Source of the DNA: Adenanthera pavonina
Taxonomy: Eukaryota; Streptophyta; Magnoliopsida; Fabales; Fabaceae
Direction of reading: 5' to 3'
DNA length: 64,000 nucleotides
NCBI GenBank assembly: GCA_026686845.1
Contig: JAIVEN010000024.1
Location: 11,271,501-11,335,500 of the forward strand
The position numbers and the translations under genes are program-made. The notes under the pieces were generated by a model. It searched no databases. It was not told the DNA's origin and saw nothing but the letters and a program-made list of their open reading frames with translations. Of the stretch, positions 57,901 to 64,000 are shown piece after piece; the stretch's first letter is position 1, and the number at the start of each line of letters is the position of its first letter.

Positions 57901-58800
57901 CTTACAGCTAGTACGTGTCAATGTCATTTTCTTACAGAGACATGTCAACGTCATTTTGATAAACAGATTATTCAGTAATGTCGGTCCCACTTTTCACGAT
58001 GTGGACATGTGAAAATCTCAAATATGAAATATGTATTTTTTTAAAAAATATGAAAATATTTTTAAAAAAATTATAAAAAATATAATCTTTAAAATATTTT
58101 ATTTATTTAAAAAACCAATTGCAAAAGAGTCGTTTTTAGAGTTTAAATTATTAGTTTATTTTATTTAAAGTGATAAATTTATTTTCAAATGCTTTTTCCT
58201 TTTAATTGGATTTTTTTCGTGTACAACGCACGCAATATATAATAATATGAAAAAACTGTGATTTGAAAGAAAAATTAAAAATATTGGAGTGAAAAATATG
58301 GTAAAAAATACAAAAATAATTCAAACATGTTATATTTTTCATAAACTGTAAACATTAAACTCAATTTTCAAACTTTGCAAAATACACAAAGAATCTATTT
58401 GATAAAATTAATATTCAATATAAAATACCAAGTTTATAACAATTTAATCTATTTATAGGTGATAAATAGTCTAACTATGTACAAATGTATGAAAAATTAA
58501 GTAAATGATAGAAATGTAAATGTAAATTATATGCATACTAGTTTAATTAGCTATACTATTCATAACATGAAAATTTTATACATTTTATTATATATATTGA
58601 TATATTGATAACTAAATTTATCTGTAGTTTTCTATATTTTATTATTAAATTCTAAATATAATATAGTAAACATATAATTATCTAATAATAATGTCATAAA
58701 TGTAGAATTTGATTAAAGTTTAATTATTTTTTTTAAAAAATACATCTATCAACGTTACATTATTAATATGTTAATTGAATATTAATTGAAATAAATATAT
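54941..58800. other. AT-rich intergenic DNA upstream of the MVD gene
   Basis: No gene supported. At 55990-56140 there is a C/T-rich then G/A-rich foldback resembling the GGAGGG MITE family but badly decayed. About 57415-57700 has ends that look like a worn Stowaway-type MITE (TACATCCTCTGCTC, inverse AACTGAGAAAGTAATTA). Several ACGT-core motifs (CACGTC at 57889, TACGTGTC at 57912) lie 1.3 kb before the MVD start. Confidence 0.35.
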
Positions 58801-58839
58801 TTTCAGCCGGAAAAAATGAGAAAAATCTCTTGCATGCCT

Positions 58840-59188
58840 AAAGGTTGCGGAAGAACGGCCAAAACGATGTCAACGCTGAGCGAAGTTACCAGCAGCACCG
58901 GTATTGTGCACTTCACCATCTCTGCTACATAAGCGCCTCCAACTTCTTCCAACTTCCTTTGCCATCGCTTATCTGATTCAGATCCCTCACAATTATTCCT
59001 ATTTTTTCCTCTCCTCCTCCTCCTCCTTCATTTTCTCTGTCATTTGAAATTCCCGGCAAAAAATACTGATTCCTCAGGTTTAGATTTTTTTTTCTTGATT
59101 TGGTAATCTCAGATTTAGATTTTTTATTTAACGTTAGATTGCGTATCTCTGTTGCCTGAATTTACTTTTTTTTTTCTCTTTTGTGGAG
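58840..59188 (+). promoter_or_regulatory. MVD core promoter and 5' leader
   Basis: GC content rises from about 58840, and C/T-rich leader-like sequence (CTCCTCCTCCTCC at 59011-59030) precedes the ATG at 59189. CTACATAAGC near 58924 is the nearest TATA-like motif. The transcription start is not determinable by eye. Confidence 0.5.
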
Positions 59189-62100
59189 ATGGGAACGGCG
59201 GGCGAGTCGCAGAACTGGGTGCTGATGATCACCGCCCAGACTCCGACCAACATTGCTGTAATCAAGTATTGGGGGAAGAGAGATGAAACCCTAATCTTGC
59301 CTATCAATGACAGTATAAGTGTTACGCTTGACCCCAATCATCTCTGCACCACTACTACTGTTGCTGTCAGTCCCAGCTTCGTCCAAGATCGCATGTGGCT
59401 CAATGGCAAGGTAAAATTGATATTCTGTTCATCTGTATTTGCTGCATTTCTGTGCTCTCTTCATTTATTCACTCCCACAGGTTTTAAACGGAAGACAAGA
59501 TTCAATCTTGTGAATGGGATTTTATCTACTGGGCCAAAGGGAACAAAGAGCTTCCCGCCTTTTGGAGCCTCAATAAACTAATTTTAGGTTGCATAAAGCT
59601 AAGTACGTTAGACTCATAATTTAGGAGCCTATTTTCTAGGGGCCAAACTAGATGAGGCTTGCTTTTGTAAGAAACTTTCAGAACCATTCCTCCTAAGCTA
59701 AGCGACTAACTTAATTCCCAAATATCATCTTGCTTTGGCCCCAGTATCACAGTTCAATTGGATTTTTACTAGTTCATTAACTTATAATAAGTCATGAGCG
59801 GCTGCAATTTTGAGTGAAGCGTACTTTTAAGCTTTATTAAGTACGTTGTCTGAAGTTTAAGGTTACTCTGTATTCCCTATTTCACTGACTTTTGTGCTGC
59901 TTGTAGCTTTTGGTTACAAAGGATGTGATACAAAGGCAAGTTGTAAAAGCATTTATCCTCTTCATTTTGGTGGCACTGGCAAATTAAACACAACATCAAT
60001 TTGTTATAAAAAATTAGAAGGTTACTTCACTTCCAGTAGGTAAACATATTTAATATGTTATGGATGAAGATCCCCATTTATTTTCCTCACCTTCCAAGGG
60101 GATTTTGTTGGTCTAAATGTCATATTTAATTTTATGTACATCTGAGAGGATGAGAAATGATTCAGACTTAAGAATACTTAGGCAGTAGTAGCACAATTGG
60201 AAAGAATAACCAATATCTGTTATCAGTATAGTGGACAATTACGAATAATGTTCTCCACTTCCATGCTACTTTCATACTCCTAAAATTCTAAGCCAATGGC
60301 AACTGCTTATTTCAATTTTTTTCACTATGAGAATTAAAAGGCTATTGAATTTGATCTGAAAGGATAAGAAGAGAAAAGAGAGGAAACTTTTGGATGTCCA
60401 AGATTCTGATATATAAAACTGTAATTAAGTATTGATGCATTTTCCTCTTTCCCCCATTTATTTTTTGGTTGATTCATGGCATTTGGTTTTACTGGTTAGT
60501 GTAGGAGATTTCTCTTTCTGGAGGCCGGTATCAGAACTGTTTAAGGGAGATCCGCAGCCGTGCTTGTGATGTTGAGGATAAGAAAAAGGGTATTAAGATC
60601 CTGAAAGAGGATTGGAGTAAATTGCATTTACATATTGCTTCATACAACAACTTCCCTACTGCAGCTGGACTGGCCTCTTCTGCTGCTGGCTTTGCCTGCC
60701 TTGGTAAGAGACATCTCCTTTTATTCTTTTATATGAATTGGCTTTCTTTAATGCAAACTTTTTGATGATAGAGTGGGTTACATTAGTGGCCAGGACTTGT
60801 ACACAGTACAGTCTTTCTTCAGGTTCCAAGTTCAAAGAACATCTCACTCCTTCAACTTTATACAACTAGTCAGTTCTCCAAACCCAGAGTATTTCCCTAG
60901 TTGCATGGGTCAATTTATTGAATCTTACTTGAATGGTTGGATTGGTTAAGTGGAATTAAGATCTAAACACATGTCAATCTGATTTTGGAAATCCTGATTA
61001 ACATGTGTCAAAATTCAAGACCTTCTTCAAAATATGATTATTCCTGTTTGACCAGAAAAACCGGGGTCTCATAAACTGCACACAGCCATGAAGTTTTGTT
61101 ATCTTTCTTCTTACCAAATCCTACAAAGTGAATTTGGAGAAACTGATCCAAAGCAATAATGCACTCCAAATTTTCTCCAAGAATGCCAAAAAGCTTATTT
61201 CAAAAGGTAACTCACTGCTGGACAATAAAGGGATAAGTGGGGAAGTCTTCTGACTCAAGCCTTCACACTACACACATGTTGGGAAAAAAGCCATGTACGC
61301 AACATGTCATTAGTGTTAATTCAATTAAATATTGTGGTCCAAACAAAGTATTTTACCTTATAAGGAGATTTGGAATTCCGAATAGGCTTATTGTCCTGTC
61401 ATTAGGGTTTGAGCATTTTGACATATTGTGAAACAGGTAGAGTTAGGGCCAAGCTATGTATTTTATAAATATACCTCTACCTTGATTTGAATAACTGATC
61501 TACCAATACAAATTGCCACTGTGAACAATGATCTTGGTGCATTAGTATTGGGCTAAAAATTAGTTAGTGTGTCATAGTGATGGAAATGCTATGTTTTGCA
61601 GTTTATGCACTTGCAAAGCTTATGAATGTCAAAGAAGATCAAAGCCAGCTATCTGCTATTGCAAGGTCTTTCTTTTGTCAATGATTTTAGAATTGCAAGT
61701 TGTTAGAAGCTTGGTTGGAAAATCTAGCATTTAGTTGAATACCTGGTAGCAATTATGGAAATTGTTGTTGGATGTAGGCAAGGCTCAGGTAGTGCGTGCC
61801 GCAGCTTATATGGTGGATTTGTCAAGTGGATAATGGGAAAAGTAAGTTCATTTTTCTCCTTCATGATTGCCACTGGTTTTCTATATTATGGACCAATCTT
61901 ATTTGACAATTCAATTTGTAATTCCCATTCTTTTTGACATTTCAAGGAGGAGAATGGAAGTGATAGTCTTGCAGTCCAACTTGCTGATGAAAAGCACTGG
62001 GATGATATTTTTATTGTTATTGCTGTGGTATGTGCCTATTTTATTCTTCATTTGATTGAATAGATGAAATTACTATTGAGTGGCACTGTTAATATCTTTC

Positions 62101-64000
62101 GGTAATAATGCCCTGTTCTGGTAGTTTCTTAACGTAGAGCCTCTAGCTGGCCCCTTTCCATCTTTTCTTCTGAGCTTTATTTTCTAGATTGTGTTTATTT
62201 TTTTTCATTATTTTTAGGCAAAAGTGACTCTCATCACTAAGTTCCTTCTAATTCATTATGTGACAGAAAGTCTCCTCTCTTGATTTCGCAAGATAGATAA
62301 TATCAAATGACTATGCTTTATGCAAATCGTGGAATTTTGTATCTATGAAGTATGAACTTCAGCATTTATTTTTTTTTTCTTGGGATTGTGGGAGGGGTTC
62401 ATAACTGTATTCAACATTTCATATTGGTTTAAGTGCTGGACTATTTCTGTTGTATTTTATAACACATTTATTGCAACCTAACTATATTTTAATTCACATT
62501 TCAAGCTTTTAATACTATAATTTCAAATATTTTAAAGCAGGGATTGTTAAGGACTGCCAAACGGCCTCTGTCCAATCAGTTTAGCTTTTGTGACCAGTCA
62601 TTACTAGAGATTGTATTAATGTTGTTCATCTTTAGTTTTAGTTTGTGTGTCAGATATATATTTTGAGGTAATGCACAATTTGTGCCTAACTTTGGATAAT
62701 TAATTAGTGGTTTTGAGCTTAATTTGGATTGTTAGTCCTCTTCTAATAGCTGAAACAGACAACATCCTCTTAGATTTTTTTAAGCTATTTATGAAAAATC
62801 AGTTTCCAATTTTGGCAATCGTATATTTTGAAAATAAATATGCCATATTCTGTCTTCCTTGTAACACTTGCATTTCTCCATCTTCTTTGAGGTGTTAAGA
62901 ACATTGCAGATTTATTTCTGCATCAAGTATTAATTGCAAAATGGAAAGAAATTTGATTCTTTTCAAATATTGGATAACAGATGATTTAAACTGTACATTG
63001 TAAATTGTGCTGATGAGTAAATTATAGCCATGCAAGATTTCCACTACTTACATTTTTTAATATGTTCAAACTATGTTATTTTTGTCGTAAGGACTTCCTA
63101 TTCATCTTGAAGCTTTGTGTGTACCCTATTAGATCAAGTCCTGTGCCCATTTTTCTCAATATATTGTTATTGTTTTTCAGGTTAGTTCAAGGCAGAAGGA
63201 AACTAGTAGCACCTCAGGAATGTGTGAGAGTGTCCAAACTAGTCTGCTTTTACAGCATAGAGCAGAGGTGATTCACTTTCTGACATATGAATTTTTCAGC
63301 AACCATGATGCCTGAGATTTTCTTTGCACTAGACGCATGCCAGTTTTTATACAGCTATGAAAATGAAATTCCCCTTTGGGTTTGTTTGGTTTGAGAGATT
63401 TGGAGGGGTGAAGAGGGGAGGGAAAATTTTCCGTCCTTTATTTTCCCAAACCAAAGAAGGTCGGAAAATTTTTCCCTCCACTCTCCACCCCTCCAAATAT
63501 CTTGAACCAAACAGGGTGTTAGTTTCTAAAATTCCAGTATCATATATTTGTAGTTTTAAAATTGAGAAAAAAGTCATTCAAAAACATATTATTCACATGT
63601 AGACTTGCATTTTTAAGCAACTTCCTACTGTAAATAATGGAAGCTATGTACGACAGTTGCTCAATCAGTTTCAAGTTTGAATAAAATTAGAGTAATGCAG
63701 GAAATTATAAGGCAGTCTGGTGCTTTGGGCACCTGCTCTTTATCTTTAATCATATGAACAGCTGTCTCATGGTATTTTGGTATGGATACGTCTTTATATT
63801 TGTCATTTGGACTGAAATAGGAAATAGTGCCAAAGCGCATACTGCAAATGGAAGAGGCCATTAAAAATCGTGATTTTGCATCTTTTACGCAATTGACCTG
63901 TGCCGACAGTAACCAGTTTCATGCAGTCTGCCTGGATACATGTCCCCCAATATTCTACATGAATGATACATCACACAGGTAGGTTCAATAATGCTGACAT
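59189..64000 (+). CDS. MVD: Mevalonate diphosphate decarboxylase, 5' part (runs off the window)
   Basis: Seven exons with GT-AG junctions and kept frame: 59189-59410, 60505-60703, 61602-61665, 61778-61841, 61947-62027, 63181-63267 and 63821-63978; about 291 residues of an expected 410-420. The final exons lie beyond 64000. The enzyme decarboxylates mevalonate 5-diphosphate to isopentenyl diphosphate with ATP, the last step of the mevalonate pathway. GHMP-kinase-fold motifs are intact: NIAVIKYWGKRDE (residues 21-33), the phosphate loop PTAAGLASSAAG (125-136) and SGSACRSLYGGFVKW. Residues 44-52 (SVTLDPNHL) fit the PTS2 consensus reported for plant MVD peroxisomal import. The ATG at 59189 is preferred: it is the first ATG, and the frame upstream has only a GTG. 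No damage seen. Confidence 0.95.
63378..63517. mobile_element. Short foldback MITE in MVD intron 6
   Basis: About 140 bp: left GGGTTTGTTTGGTTTGAGAG then ATTTGGAGGGGTG, and right CACCCCTCCAAATATCTTG then AACCAAACAGGG. This is a nearly perfect foldback related to the purine-rich elements at 7522-7886 and 8025-8396. It lies in the intron at 63268-63820, clear of both splice sites. Confidence 0.75.

Noticed and set aside
59411..59581. Extension of the MVD first exon into an uninterrupted 132-aa ORF
   Set aside because: Homology to the MVD family stops at the AAG/GTAAAA donor at 59410 and resumes at 60505, so the extension is intron.

Overview
This window is nuclear DNA of a flowering plant, most likely a eudicot (probable; family not assigned). 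It is AT-rich, its genes have short GT-AG introns, and it holds three host genes in a bed of transposable elements. The host genes are a single-exon germin-like protein (1117-1743, +), a five-exon TBL/PMR5-type wall polysaccharide acetyltransferase (5012-7159, -) and the first seven exons of mevalonate diphosphate decarboxylase (59189 to the window edge, +). The first two act in the cell wall or apoplast and the third in isoprenoid synthesis. Nothing suggests that the three work together.

From about 9.2 to 32.5 kb lies a nested retrotransposon stack. The outer layer is a decayed Ty1/Copia element on the minus strand (LTRs 9650-9960 and 31151-31531). Its integrase region is split by a 2.6-kb sequence with TGTAACAC...GTGTTACA ends, probably a solo LTR (13202-14235 plus 27249-28776). 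That sequence is split in turn by a 13.0-kb Athila-type Ty3/Gypsy element (14236-27243) with a perfect CATAA target duplication, a tRNA-Asp-type primer site, a broken gag-pol and a broken 3' ORF. The whole stack lies between two inverted copies of another repeat (9180-9597 and 32050-32480).

From 32.5 to 45 kb there is a mosaic: foldback MITEs, a likely mitochondrial DNA insert (about 35.46-36.66 kb), two adjacent non-autonomous MULE-like elements with long TIRs (36695-38589 and 38611-43899), a Tourist-like MITE, a hAT-type MITE with a perfect 8-bp duplication, and a SINE.

From 45083 to 54812 sits the most interesting object, a 9.7-kb two-gene Mutator-like element with a perfect 9-bp duplication (TATATTATC). 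It encodes a mudrA-type transposase (DBD, DDE, SWIM and CCHC modules) and, 144 bp downstream on the same strand, a plant mobile domain (PMD, MAIN/MAIL-type) protein. Each gene carries one in-frame stop. Its subterminal DNA holds an array of 25-bp inverted repeats with a fixed 10-5-10 layout. Another strong signal is in the Athila element: paired CCGCGG boxes 20-21 bp apart, found three times in the 5' LTR and three times after pol. Two of the pairs are collapsed in the 3' LTR, which accounts exactly for the 41-bp length difference between the LTRs.
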